Source of the DNA: Pseudoxanthomonas sp.
GTDB lineage: Bacteria; Pseudomonadota; Gammaproteobacteria; Xanthomonadales; Xanthomonadaceae
NCBI RefSeq assembly: GCF_035999195.1
Contig: NZ_DASYGY010000009.1
Coordinates: 1,612,001-1,676,000 of the forward strand
Reading direction: 5' to 3'
Length of the DNA: 64,000 nt
Below the pieces are notes generated by a model, which worked only from the letters and a program-made list of their open reading frames with translations, ran no database searches and was not told the DNA's origin. Positions 52,962 to 62,467 of this stretch are shown here, piece after piece; the first letter of the stretch is position 1, and the number at the start of each line of letters is the position of its first letter. The position numbers and the translations under genes were made by a program.

Positions 52962-54668
52962 TCAGCGCTCCAGCAGGGCGCACAGCGGCGCCCTCCGCAG
53001 CAAGGACGGCAGTGCAGCGCAGGCACGACGATGCAGACCCGCCGCCGCGCGGATGACGGGCACCGACGGCGCCGGTGGCGTGGACGACGATGGACGCGCC
53101 GCCGGCGACGAGGACGCCGCGACGCTCGCGGGGCGCTCCAGCGCGGGCGCCGGCGAACTCATCGAGCGTGGCCGTGGCCCGACCCGCACCACGAAGCCCT
53201 GTGCCGTGGCCGACACCACTTCGACCCAATGCAGTTCGTCCGGCGTGTTCCAGCGTCCGCCCACCTTCAGCATCGAGCCTTCGTTGCTCGACAGCGTGGC
53301 GGCCGGCGTATCGCGGTCGATGCTGTAGGCGATGCCGTAGTCCTCCAGCTTGTGGATGATCACCGCGTCGCCCGCCAGCTTCGATTCATAGGTGCCGGTG
53401 CGGCGACGCGCTTCCAGCGTGTAGATCACCGTCCTGTAGGGATCCGGCTGCGCGGGCAGGGCCAGCACCACCATCTGCGTGTTCGACGTGTTGAGCACGC
53501 TGCCCGCATCCAGCACGAACTCGTGGGTCTCGCGGTTGCCGGCCTCGATCACGCGCTTGCGCGACGCAGGCAGCCAACCCAGTCGTTCGCGCTGGTACAT
53601 GTTCGGATGCTTGGGCAACAGCCCGAAGGCGGGATCGCTGGTGGCGTTCCGCCACGCATCGCTCATCACGTCCCAGGGGTTGTCGTAGGTGTCGCCGTCG
53701 CCATCGGAGTTGTTGGAATGCGGCAGCCCGTAGCCATGCCCCATCTCGTGCGCCAGCGGCGCGAGATTGGCGAACGACCATGGCGGACTCCAGGTCACGC
53801 GCGTGCACCCGTAGACCCCGTCGAGCGTGCTGCACGCGCCGCCGCCCCACGCGTTGCCGTCCAGCTCGCCGTTGAACATAAGGTTCACGCCCTGGATGCC
53901 GGCGAAGTCGACCTCGGGGTCGGCCGCGCTGGCGCAGTCGGCGAACAGCTCCGACAGCTGCGCCTTCTGCTTGCCGTTGACGTCCGCCAGGTAGGCCGCA
54001 CGCGGCTTCGGCAGCGTGTACCAGCCATGCGCGGTGCTGCCGGCCAGGTTGATCTGGCCGTACGACACCTCGGACCAGTAGTGGCCGAGCTGGCCCGGCG
54101 CATTGCCGTACTGTTCCTGGAAGAAGCTGCGTGGCTTCTGTTCGGCGGTGATGTCGGCGAACTTGCACATCAGCGTGATCCAGCGCGTCGCGCCGATCAC
54201 CGGTGCGGACGCCATGACGCGGCCATCGGCGCCCATCGCCAGCGCACGCTGCGGCAGGCGGTCGGTCGGAACGATGGCGCTGATCGAAGCACGTGCGCCG
54301 GCCGCCGACATGACCTTGGACGACGCGGCGATGTCCGCGCGCACCGCGTACGACACCGCCACGCGGCGGTTGGCCAATGCGTAGAGATCGCCCGCCGCCC
54401 GCCTGGCTTGATCCACATCCAGTGCGACACGCCGTCCCGGTCCCATGTCCAGCCACGCGTCCAGCTGGGGTGGCGCCTGCACGCGGCCCGGCAACGCGCG
54501 CGGCGGATCGGCCCACTGCAGCTGCAGGGTTCCCTGCAGGACCGTTTCCGCGCGCAGCGGAAGCGACGGAAACAGACATGCCAGCACCGGCAATCCCGCG
54601 CCGAGGAGCACCCGCATGCTCCTGCGCCACGTGCCGGCCGATCGGTGGTTGACCACGCGCGACCCCAT
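52962..54668 (-). CDS. exported metzincin-like zinc protease, array member C
   Basis: A 568-residue paralog with a long signal region (residues 1-40). The catalytic site is H307-E308-x-x-H311 and H317, with SNNSDGD in the following loop instead of the usual SDN, and the Met-turn is WDVMSDAW. The cysteines C168, C245, C279 and C288 again show spacing 77/34/9. Ser/Pro/Ala linkers separate the core from a tail RRACAALPSLLRRAPLCALLER that resembles the member B tail. It is separated from B by 274 nt and from D by 221 nt, so it likely has its own promoter. Confidence 0.87.
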   Translation of the reverse strand: MGSRVVNHRSAGTWRRSMRVLLGAGLPVLACLFPSLPLRAETVLQGTLQLQWADPPRALPGRVQAPPQLDAWLDMGPGRRVALDVDQARRAAGDLYALANRRVAVSYAVRADIAASSKVMSAAGARASISAIVPTDRLPQRALAMGADGRVMASAPVIGATRWITLMCKFADITAEQKPRSFFQEQYGNAPGQLGHYWSEVSYGQINLAGSTAHGWYTLPKPRAAYLADVNGKQKAQLSELFADCASAADPEVDFAGIQGVNLMFNGELDGNAWGGGACSTLDGVYGCTRVTWSPPWSFANLAPLAHEMGHGYGLPHSNNSDGDGDTYDNPWDVMSDAWRNATSDPAFGLLPKHPNMYQRERLGWLPASRKRVIEAGNRETHEFVLDAGSVLNTSNTQMVVLALPAQPDPYRTVIYTLEARRRTGTYESKLAGDAVIIHKLEDYGIAYSIDRDTPAATLSSNEGSMLKVGGRWNTPDELHWVEVVSATAQGFVVRVGPRPRSMSSPAPALERPASVAASSSPAARPSSSTPPAPSVPVIRAAAGLHRRACAALPSLLRRAPLCALLER

Positions 54669-54822
54669 TCACGATGGACGGGTCGGAATGACGCCGTCAT
54701 CGTGGGTGTCGGCTGCAAAGGTGAGTGCTTGAGGGGTGAAGGACGCGACAGGACACGTTTTCCGCACGGATGTCGCGAACTGCGATGCCGGTCAGCAAAC
54801 GCGTGCGAAACGCATCCATCCG

Positions 54823-54858
54823 GGCCCCGACAGCGCCCTGGCGCGCGCTGTCGGGGCC
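54823..54858 (-). terminator. strong hairpin between protease genes D and C
   Basis: A perfect 14-bp inverted repeat, GGCCCCGACAGCGC (54823-54836) and GCGCTGTCGGGGCC (54845-54858), with 8-nt loop. It lies 31 nt after the end of gene D and well upstream of gene C. No U-tract is visible; it is a candidate terminator or an mRNA-stabilising structure. Confidence 0.6.
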
Positions 54859-54889
54859 GCACCCAGCGTGTCGGAAAAACCCCTACCGG

Positions 54890-56536
54890 TCAGCGTTCGC
54901 GCAGCGCGCAACCCGCCGGCGATCTGCGCGCATCCGACGCGCAACGCGGCGTGGACGCATCGCGCGCACGCGGACGCGTCCGGTCATCAATGACCGCGCG
55001 CGTGCCCGGCGTCGATGACGCAGACGACGGCGCGGGCGCCGCGACCGCCGCGGGCCGCACCAGCGCCGGCAACGGACTGCTCATCACGCGCGGCGGACCG
55101 ACCGTCATCACGAAGCCGGTGGCCGTCTGCGCCTTGATCGTCACCGCATGCGAGGCTTCCGGCGTGACCCAGCGCTCGCCCACCTTGAACATCGAGCCTT
55201 CGTTGTTCGCGCGGTTGGCCGGCGGTGTGTCGGCATCCATGCTGTACGCCGTGCCCGACCGCTCCACCTTGTGGATGATCACCGCGTTGCCGGCCAGGTT
55301 GCCTTCGTAGGTGCCTTCGCGCTTACGCGCTTCCAGCGTGTACACCACGGTCGCGTAGGGATCGGCCTGCGGCGACAGCGACAGCACCAGCATCTGCGCA
55401 TTGGCCGCGCCGGTCAGATGCGCGTAATCGAGAGCGATGTCGCGCGTGGCCAGATCGCCCAGCGGCACCACGCGCTGCCTCGCCGTGTCCACCCAGCTCA
55501 GGCGATGGCGCTGGAAGATGTTGATGTGCTTGGGCCGCGTGCCGTACGTGGTGTCGGCCACCGCGTTGTTCCAGCTGTCGCTCATCACGTCCCACGGATT
55601 GTCGTAGGTATCGCTGTCGCCGTCGGAATTGTCGGAATGCGGCAGGCCGTAGCCATGCCCCATCTCGTGCGCCAGCGGCGCCAGGTTGCGGAACGACCAG
55701 GGCGGATTCCACGTCACCCGCTTGCACAGGCGCGCGCCGCGCACGGTGGCGCAGCTCTGTCCGCCCCAGGCGAACCCGTCGAGGTCGCCGTTGAACATCA
55801 TGTTGATGCCGACCGGCGCATTCAGGTCGACGGTCTCCGGCGCCGCCGAGGCGCAATCGGCGAAGAGCTTGTTGAGGTCCGCCTTGTCCTTGCCGTCCAC
55901 CTTGGTCACGTAGGTCGAACGCGGGTTCGGCAACGTATACCACCCATGCGCCGTGCTGCCGACCAGGTTGATCTTGTTGTACGACACCTCACGCCAGTAG
56001 TGGCCCAGCTGGCCGACGCCTTCGCCGTACTGCGACTGGAAGAACGCCAGGTCCTTCTGCTCATCGACGATGTCGTTGAACTTGCACATCAGCGTCACCC
56101 AGCGCGTGGTGCCGCTGATCGGCGCCGCCGCCATCACGCGTGCGTTGGCCGCATGCACGGGCGCCGACTGGGTGACGCGATCGGCCGGCACGATGGCCTC
56201 GATCGCGGGTGCGGACGACATCACCCGCCCCTGCGCCGCGAACGCCACCGCCACGCGGCGGTTGGCCAGCACGTACAGATCGCCCGCGGCAAGCCGTGCC
56301 TGCACGGGATCGAGCGGCAGGCGGCTGCCGTCATCCTTCAGCAGCGAGGCGTTGAAGCGCGGCGAAAGACGGGGTTGGCCGGTTGCCGCAGGCGCGGGAT
56401 CGCCCCACTCCAGCTGCAGCAACCCCTGCTCGATGGTCTGCGCGCGCAGCGCCGTCGCGAACGAGAGTCCGCATGCCACGGCCAGCATCGCCGTGATTCG
56501 CGCACCGCGCGACACCCTGTTGAGCTTCCCTTTCAT
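54890..56536 (-). CDS. exported metzincin-like zinc protease, array member D
   Basis: A 548-residue paralog at the 5' end of the array. The signal peptide is MKGKLNRVSRGARITAMLAVACG... and the N-domain again has QLEWGDP and GDLYVLANRRVAVAFA. The catalytic site is H290-E291-x-x-H294 and H300 with WDVMSDSW Met-turn, and the cysteines C151, C228, C262 and C271 show the same 77/34/9 spacing. Its tail is the most different, TPRCASDARRSPAGCALRER, yet it still has two cysteines. It is divergent from the nucleoside deaminase gene across 141 nt. Confidence 0.87.
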   Translation of the reverse strand: MKGKLNRVSRGARITAMLAVACGLSFATALRAQTIEQGLLQLEWGDPAPAATGQPRLSPRFNASLLKDDGSRLPLDPVQARLAAGDLYVLANRRVAVAFAAQGRVMSSAPAIEAIVPADRVTQSAPVHAANARVMAAAPISGTTRWVTLMCKFNDIVDEQKDLAFFQSQYGEGVGQLGHYWREVSYNKINLVGSTAHGWYTLPNPRSTYVTKVDGKDKADLNKLFADCASAAPETVDLNAPVGINMMFNGDLDGFAWGGQSCATVRGARLCKRVTWNPPWSFRNLAPLAHEMGHGYGLPHSDNSDGDSDTYDNPWDVMSDSWNNAVADTTYGTRPKHINIFQRHRLSWVDTARQRVVPLGDLATRDIALDYAHLTGAANAQMLVLSLSPQADPYATVVYTLEARKREGTYEGNLAGNAVIIHKVERSGTAYSMDADTPPANRANNEGSMFKVGERWVTPEASHAVTIKAQTATGFVMTVGPPRVMSSPLPALVRPAAVAAPAPSSASSTPGTRAVIDDRTRPRARDASTPRCASDARRSPAGCALRER

Positions 56537-56677
56537 GTTCCCCGGCTCCCCTGACCTGAACGCGCACCACGCAACGCACTCCGCGTTCTAACGGGTATGC
56601 GGCCAGGGCGCCGTGCGTGGCATCACACTCTCCACCTGTATGATCCCGTTCCCCCTCCAGCGTCGACGCAGGCCGCC

Positions 56678-57133
56678 ATGAGCGCTTCTCCCGACTACCG
56701 TGCCCTTCTGGAAACCGCGATCAGCGAAGCGCGCCAGGGTCTGACCGAAGGCGGCATCCCGATCGGGGCGGCGCTGTATCACCAGGACGGGCGCCTGCTC
56801 GGCTGCGGCCACAATCGCCGCGTGCAGGAGGGCGACCCGTCCGTGCATGGCGAAACCGATGCGTTCCGCAAGGCGGGGCGCCAGCGCCGCTACCGCGACA
56901 CGATCATGGTCACCACGCTGGCCCCGTGCTGGTACTGCAGCGGACTGGTGCGGCAGTTCAACATCGGCACCGTGGTGGTCGGCGAATCGGTGACATTCCA
57001 GGGCGGTATCGACTGGCTGCGCGAATCCGGGGTGGAGGTCATCGACCTGCAGAGCGAGGAATGCATCACCATGCTCGGCGACTACATCCGCGCCAACCCC
57101 GAGGTGTGGAACGAGGATATCGGCGAGGATTGA
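56678..57133 (+). CDS. cytidine/cytosine-deaminase-family nucleoside deaminase
   Basis: A 151-residue cytoplasmic zinc deaminase. The zinc site is HGETDAF near residue 57 (His and catalytic Glu) and APCWYCSG near residue 85 (two Cys). The arrangement resembles fungal-type cytosine deaminase or guanine/nucleobase deaminases more than tRNA-adenosine deaminase TadA. ATG 56678 gives the normal length; upstream in-frame ATG at 56597 adds low-complexity sequence. A TATGAT hexamer at 56639 could be its -10 but no good -35 is seen. It probably acts in pyrimidine salvage; the substrate is not certain. Confidence 0.86.
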   Translation: MSASPDYRALLETAISEARQGLTEGGIPIGAALYHQDGRLLGCGHNRRVQEGDPSVHGETDAFRKAGRQRRYRDTIMVTTLAPCWYCSGLVRQFNIGTVVVGESVTFQGGIDWLRESGVEVIDLQSEECITMLGDYIRANPEVWNEDIGED

Positions 57134-57151
57134 ATCTCCGTCCCGCAGGGG

Positions 57152-57490
57152 TCAGGCCTTGCGCACGAATTCCGACTTGAGCTTCATCGCGCCGATGCCG
57201 TCGATCCTGCAGTCGATGTCGTGGTCGCCATCGACCAGGCGGATGTTCTTGACCTTGGTGCCGACCTTCACCACCAGCGACGAGCCCTTGACCTTCAGGT
57301 CCTTGATGACGGTGACCGTATCGCCGTCCTGCAACAGGTTTCCGTTGGCATCCTTGGTCACACGTTCCTCGTCGCCGGCAGGCGGCACGTCGGCCGACCA
57401 TTCGTGACCGCATTCCGGGCACACCAACTGGCCACCGTCCTCGTAGCTGTACTCGGACTGGCATTGGGGGCACGGCGGCAGCGTCGACAT
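57152..57490 (-). CDS. yjdM: YjdM/PhnA-type zinc-ribbon protein
   Basis: A 112-residue protein with a zinc ribbon (CPQC near residue 7 and CPECGHEW near residue 24) and the PhnA domain (DGDTVTVIKDLKVKGSS... ending FVRKA). Formerly linked to phosphonate use because of its E. coli location, but its function is unknown and it is not a phosphonate enzyme. It is convergent with the deaminase gene (18 nt apart) and separated from hslU by a repeat block. Start ATG 57490 is clear. Confidence 0.9.
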   Translation of the reverse strand: MSTLPPCPQCQSEYSYEDGGQLVCPECGHEWSADVPPAGDEERVTKDANGNLLQDGDTVTVIKDLKVKGSSLVVKVGTKVKNIRLVDGDHDIDCRIDGIGAMKLKSEFVRKA

Positions 57491-57530
57491 GGCGGACCGG
57501 GAAGCGGATACAGCCGCGATTGTCGCATGC

Positions 57531-57676
57531 GTAGCGTGCGCCGCGCGCACGACCGCGTCTTGATGGGTTCATGCGGTCGTGCGCATGGCGCACGCTACAG
57601 GGCGTGCGGGCTGTAGCGTGCGCTGCGCGCACGGCCGCATGTAGATGGGTTCATGCGGTCGTGCGCATGGCGCACG

Positions 57677-57680
<4 letters not shown>
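57531..57680. repeat. two tandem GTAG-CTAC palindromes
   Basis: Units 57531-57598 and 57613-57680 are each 68 bp, start GTAGCGTGCGC and end GCGCACGCTAC, and are near copies of each other. They share the GTAG terminus with the other REP family but differ in sequence. The second unit ends on the hslU stop region: the stop TAG (57677-57679) is part of the GTAG terminus. Confidence 0.88.
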
Positions 57681-59065
<1,385 letters not shown>

Positions 59066-59069
59066 GGCC

Positions 59070-59174
59070 GTGATTCGTGATTAGTGATTGGGGATTCGTC
59101 AGAAGCGGTAGCAGAGGAAGGCGAGCGGCGCGAAGTTCGTTGTTGCCAATCACGCATCACGAATCACCCATCAC
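59070..59174. repeat. inverted short-repeat block between hslV and hslU
   Basis: GTGATTCGTGATTAGTGATT at 59070-59089 continues GGGGATTC, and an inverted counterpart of similar units lies at about 59147-59174 (CAATCACGCATCACGAATCA...). Each arm is internally repetitive (GTGATT units). The right arm overlaps the end of hslV, contributing to the TGA stop context. Confidence 0.78.
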
Positions 59175-59722
59175 AGCTCTTCAACGACCACGTTGCGGTT
59201 GGTATAGATGCAGATGTCGCCGGCGATGTTCAGCGACTCGACGGCGATGGACTTCGCGTCCAGTTCGGTATGCGCGAGCAGCGCGCGCGCGGCGGACAAC
59301 GCGTAGGAGCCGCCGGAGCCGATGGCGATGATGCCGTCCTCCGGCTCGATCACGTCACCGGTACCGCTGATGATCAGCGAGGTTTCCCTGTCGGCGACGG
59401 CGAGCAGCGCCTCGAGCTTGCCCAGGCGACGCTCGGTGCGCCAGTCCTTCGCCAGTTCCACGGCAGCGCGCGTCAGCTGGCCATGCTTCTCCAGCTTGGC
59501 CTCGAACAGCTCGAATAGGGTGAACGCGTCGGCCGCCGCGCCGGCGAAGCCCGCCAGCACCTGGCCGTCGCGGCCGAGCCGGCGCACCTTGCGCGCATTG
59601 CCCTTCATCACCGTGTGGCCCAGCGTCACCTGGCCATCGCCGGCGACGGCGACATGGCCGTTGCGGCGCACGGACAGGATGGTGGTGGCGTGGAAGACGT
59701 TCGGGTTCTGGCTGGGGTCCAT
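59171..59722 (-). CDS. hslV: ATP-dependent protease peptidase subunit HslV
   Basis: Proteasome-like N-terminal threonine protease of 183 residues. The usual start is MTTIVSVR; here 12 residues (MDPSQNPNVFHA) precede the catalytic TTILSVRRNG, so Thr13 should become the N-terminal nucleophile after propeptide removal. The core includes GDGQVTLGHTVMKGNARKVRR and GFAGAAADAFTLFELFE. A GGAGG ribosome site at 59732-59728 precedes the ATG, and a heat-shock-type promoter lies upstream. Confidence 0.96.
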   Translation of the reverse strand: MDPSQNPNVFHATTILSVRRNGHVAVAGDGQVTLGHTVMKGNARKVRRLGRDGQVLAGFAGAAADAFTLFELFEAKLEKHGQLTRAAVELAKDWRTERRLGKLEALLAVADRETSLIISGTGDVIEPEDGIIAIGSGGSYALSAARALLAHTELDAKSIAVESLNIAGDICIYTNRNVVVEEL

Positions 59723-59747
59723 GGAGGCCTCCGGGGGGTTCTCCCAG

Positions 59748-59775
59748 AGGTGGGGACGCTGCCTCCGGGTTCAAG
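59748..59775 (-). promoter_or_regulatory. sigma-32 (RpoH) heat-shock promoter of hslVU
   Basis: On the minus strand CTTGAAC (59775-59769) and CCCCACCT (59755-59748) are separated by 13 nt, matching the RpoH consensus CTTGAAA-N11-16-CCCCATnT with one mismatch in each element. The downstream edge is 25 nt before the hslV ATG. hslVU is a classical heat-shock operon. Confidence 0.82.
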
Positions 59776-59794
59776 CATGACGTTTGGCGCCGTT

Positions 59795-59920
59795 GTGGGA
59801 GCGACGTGAGTCGCGACGGCGATCCCAGGACACCCGGCGACGTACGACACCCTCCTGACCGCGCCTGATACGGCTGTCTTGCCTGTTGATATCTGCGGTC
59901 GCGACTCACGTCGCTCCTAC
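59795..59920. repeat. GTGG/GTAG-type REP pair between hslV and xerC
   Basis: Arm 59795-59817 (GTGGGAGCGACGTGAGTCGC...) and arm 59898-59920 (...GCGACTCACGTCGCTCCTAC) are 22 of 23 complementary, with an 80-nt intervening loop. It is the same family as 15783-15850 but with an enlarged loop. Confidence 0.85.
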
Positions 59921-59927
59921 AAGGGAC

Positions 59928-60803
59928 TCAGCGTTTCCGCTTCGCCCGCGGATGCGCGGCGTCGTAGACCTTGGCCAGGTGCTGGAAGTCGAGGTGGGTG
60001 TAGATCTGGGTGGTGGCGATGTCCGCGTGGCCGAGCAGTTCCTGCACGCCGCGCAGGTCGCCGGAGGATTCCAGGATATGGCTGGCGAAACTGTGCCGCA
60101 GCATGTGCGGGTGCACGTGCTTGAACAGGCCCTGCCGGTTCGCGAGTTGCTTGATGCGGATCTGCACGGCGCGCTGCGAGATCGGCCCGTCGCCGCGACC
60201 GGGGAACACGAAAGCCTCGTTCGCCGCCGGCCGTTCCTGACGCCATTCGGTCAGCGCAGCGCGCGCATGCGAACCGACCGGCACCTTGCGTTCCTTGCTG
60301 CCCTTGCCGAGCACCGTGACCATGCCGCCGGCCATGTCCAGGTCGCGCCAGCGCAGCGCGCACAGTTCGCTGAGGCGCAGACCGGAGGAATAGAACAGTT
60401 CCAGCAACGCACGATCACGCTTGCCCAGCGGTGCGTCGGTGGGAATTTCGACCAGCCTGACGGCCTCGTCCGCGTCCAGGACCTGCGGCAACTTGCGCGG
60501 GGCCTTGGGTGCGCGCAGCGCAGCGGCGGGACTGGCGGCGATGCGACCGTGCTTCAGCAGCCACTGGTAATAGCTGCGGCACGCCGACAGCCGGCGTTGC
60601 AGGCTTTTCGGCGACAGACCGCGCCGATGTTCGCTGGCGACGAAGCTGCGCAACTGTTCCGGCTGCATGTCGGCCAGATCCGCGATGTCCTGGGCGTGCG
60701 CCCATTCGGCCAGCGCGGCCAGGTCACGGCGATACGCGTCCAGCGTGTGGGCCGAGACGCGGCGCTCGACGTCGAGATGGGCGAGGAAGTCGGCGGTGGA
60801 CAT
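59928..60803 (-). CDS. xerC: tyrosine recombinase XerC
   Basis: Resolves chromosome dimers with XerD at dif. The 291-residue protein has an N-terminal core-binding SAM-like domain (FLAHLDVERRVSAHTLDAYR) and a C-terminal catalytic domain. The active residues are R143 (SGLRLSE), K167 (GKGSK), H233 and R236 (HPHMLRH), H259 (LGHA) and Tyr268 (IYTH). ATG 60803 gives the standard N-terminus. It follows DUF484 and dapF as in E. coli (dapF-yigA-xerC), so it is the housekeeping chromosomal recombinase and not a phage integrase. Confidence 0.95.
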   Translation of the reverse strand: MSTADFLAHLDVERRVSAHTLDAYRRDLAALAEWAHAQDIADLADMQPEQLRSFVASEHRRGLSPKSLQRRLSACRSYYQWLLKHGRIAASPAAALRAPKAPRKLPQVLDADEAVRLVEIPTDAPLGKRDRALLELFYSSGLRLSELCALRWRDLDMAGGMVTVLGKGSKERKVPVGSHARAALTEWRQERPAANEAFVFPGRGDGPISQRAVQIRIKQLANRQGLFKHVHPHMLRHSFASHILESSGDLRGVQELLGHADIATTQIYTHLDFQHLAKVYDAAHPRAKRKR

Positions 60804-60815
60804 GGATCTTCCCTC

Positions 60816-60921
60816 CCCGTCATTCCCGCGAAGGCGGGAATCCAGCGACTTCGTGCTTCGGAAAGCCGGCGACACACTCGGCCAAAGGCACTGGGTTCCC
60901 GCCTTCGCGGGAATGACGGGG
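60816..60921. repeat. inverted ATTCCCGC repeat between xerC and DUF484
   Basis: Unit 60816-60845 contains CGTCATTCCCGCGAAGGCGG and its mirror at 60892-60921 contains CCGCCTTCGCGGGAATGACG. Each unit is itself a palindrome (CCCGCGAAGGCGGG), and the pair forms an inverted doublet. This is a dispersed element common in proteobacteria. Confidence 0.85.
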
Positions 60922-60940
60922 GAGGATTGCGGAGACGAGT

Positions 60941-61615
60941 TCAACCATCGAACCGCTTCAGCGCCGTCACCAGCGTGTCGCCCATCATGCGCAGGAACAG
61001 CGTGCCCATGCCGGGATAGAAGCGGTTGCCGTCGCGGCTGCCGACCGCGACCAGACCGATGCCGGGCAGCGGCAGCAATGCGGACGAGGCAACTTCCTCG
61101 GCACGCGACCCGTACAGCAGCACGTGCTTCTCCGGCTGCAGGCGGCCGCAGATCGGCTCGCCGTCGCGCAGGCAGTCGCGGAACGGTGCCATGTGCGGAT
61201 TGTCGGCCGGCACCACCTGCAACCACTCGCTTTCCTCCAGGCCGGCGATCGGCTGCAGCAGCACGATGCTGACGCGGTCGCCGTTGAAATCCTCGGCCAG
61301 CGAGGCCGCCATCGCACGCACGGTGTCGGCGGCGGTCCCCTGCTTCATCAACGTCAGCGCCAGCTGGTGGGTGCGCACGGCCAGGCGCTCGTTTTCCTGC
61401 GCATTGGCGAACAGGTCGCCCAGGCGCTTGGAAAGCTCGCGGTTCTTGTCGCGCAGCACTTCCAGCTGATAGCTGGCCAGCGACGCCGTCGGACCTTCGT
61501 CGCGCGGCACCACCATGCTCAGCGCCAGGTCCGGGAACTGCTTCAGGAAGGTCGGATGCCGCCGCAGCCACGCCGCGACTTCGTGCGCACCCATTTTTTC
61601 CGCTGTCTCGCTCAT
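60941..61615 (-). CDS. DUF484 (YigA) family protein
   Basis: A 224-residue GAF-like protein. The start contains HEVAAWLRRHPTFLKQFPDLAL, followed by a coiled coil (RDKNRELSKRLGDLFANAQENERL) and a GAF-like domain ending GMGTLFLRMMGDTLVTAL. ATG 61615 is chosen because it makes an ATGA overlap with the dapF stop (61612-61614); ATG 61624 is also in frame. Function unknown; conserved position between dapF and xerC is the strongest clue. Confidence 0.9.
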   Translation of the reverse strand: MSETAEKMGAHEVAAWLRRHPTFLKQFPDLALSMVVPRDEGPTASLASYQLEVLRDKNRELSKRLGDLFANAQENERLAVRTHQLALTLMKQGTAADTVRAMAASLAEDFNGDRVSIVLLQPIAGLEESEWLQVVPADNPHMAPFRDCLRDGEPICGRLQPEKHVLLYGSRAEEVASSALLPLPGIGLVAVGSRDGNRFYPGMGTLFLRMMGDTLVTALKRFDG

Positions 61616-62442
61616 GCTGTCCATTCCCCTTCGAATACGAATGCCGCCGGCCCGGACATGATGACCGGCGCGTCGTCGGACGGCCAGCGGATGCGCAGTT
61701 CGCCACCGGGCAACACGATGGCCACGTCACGATCCACCCGGCCACGACGGATCAGCACGGCGGCGGCCGCGCAGGCACCGCTGCCGCAGGCCAGCGTCTC
61801 GCCGACGCCACGCTCGTACACGCGCAGGCGCACGCGGTCGCGCGCCACCACTTCGGCGAAGCCGACATTGACCGATTCCGGGAAGTGCCGCGCCCGCTGC
61901 AGCAGCGGGCCGTAATGCGCGACCGGTGCCGCCTCGACGGAGGGCACTTCGATCACGGCATGCGGATTGCCCATCGACACCGCGCCGAAACGCAGCCGCA
62001 GGCCTTCGTCCACGTCGGCGTCGTACTCCGCCCGCGGCTGGTCGAAGCCCTGCAGCGGGATGCGGGCCGGCACGAACTCGGGCACGCCCATGGCGATGGC
62101 ATAGCGGTCATCGCCGATGCGTTCCACCGCATGCGTGGCAAGCGGACTGTCGACCTCGAAGACATCGCCCCGGGCGACACCGTCGCGCACCAGCCAAGCC
62201 GCGACGCAGCGCGCACCGTTGCCGCATTGCTGCGAGCCGGAGCCATCGGCGTTCCAGATGCGGTAGGCCGCGACCGAACCGGCGCTGCGCGGCGGTTCGA
62301 TGGTCAGGATCTGATCGCAGCCCACGCCGCGGTGCCGGTCGGCCAACGCGGACGCCAGCGCGGCATCCGGCGGCGGCGCGCCATCGCGGAGATCCAGCAC
62401 CACGAAATCGTTGCCGGCCCCGTGCATCTTGGTGAAACGCAT
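61612..62442 (-). CDS. dapF: diaminopimelate epimerase DapF
   Basis: Converts LL- to meso-diaminopimelate for lysine and peptidoglycan. The 276-residue enzyme begins MRFTKMHGAGNDFVVLD and has the two catalytic cysteines C73 (QQCGNGARC) and C219 (LACGSGACAAA). An upstream in-frame ATG (62475) overlaps lptM, but the family start is MRFTKMHG. The neighbours lptM upstream and DUF484 plus xerC downstream match enterobacterial synteny. Confidence 0.97.
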   Translation of the reverse strand: MRFTKMHGAGNDFVVLDLRDGAPPPDAALASALADRHRGVGCDQILTIEPPRSAGSVAAYRIWNADGSGSQQCGNGARCVAAWLVRDGVARGDVFEVDSPLATHAVERIGDDRYAIAMGVPEFVPARIPLQGFDQPRAEYDADVDEGLRLRFGAVSMGNPHAVIEVPSVEAAPVAHYGPLLQRARHFPESVNVGFAEVVARDRVRLRVYERGVGETLACGSGACAAAAVLIRRGRVDRDVAIVLPGGELRIRWPSDDAPVIMSGPAAFVFEGEWTA

Positions 62443-62467
62443 CGCCCTGGACCGCGCGTGCGGAGAC

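Noticed and set aside
52524..55310. Long plus-strand frame opposite the protease array
   Set aside because: Spans several minus-strand genes and their gaps, with no motifs and repeat-like Arg/His composition.
59928..60803. Phage or integron integrase
   Set aside because: Housekeeping xerC: conserved lptM-dapF-DUF484-xerC order and standard length.
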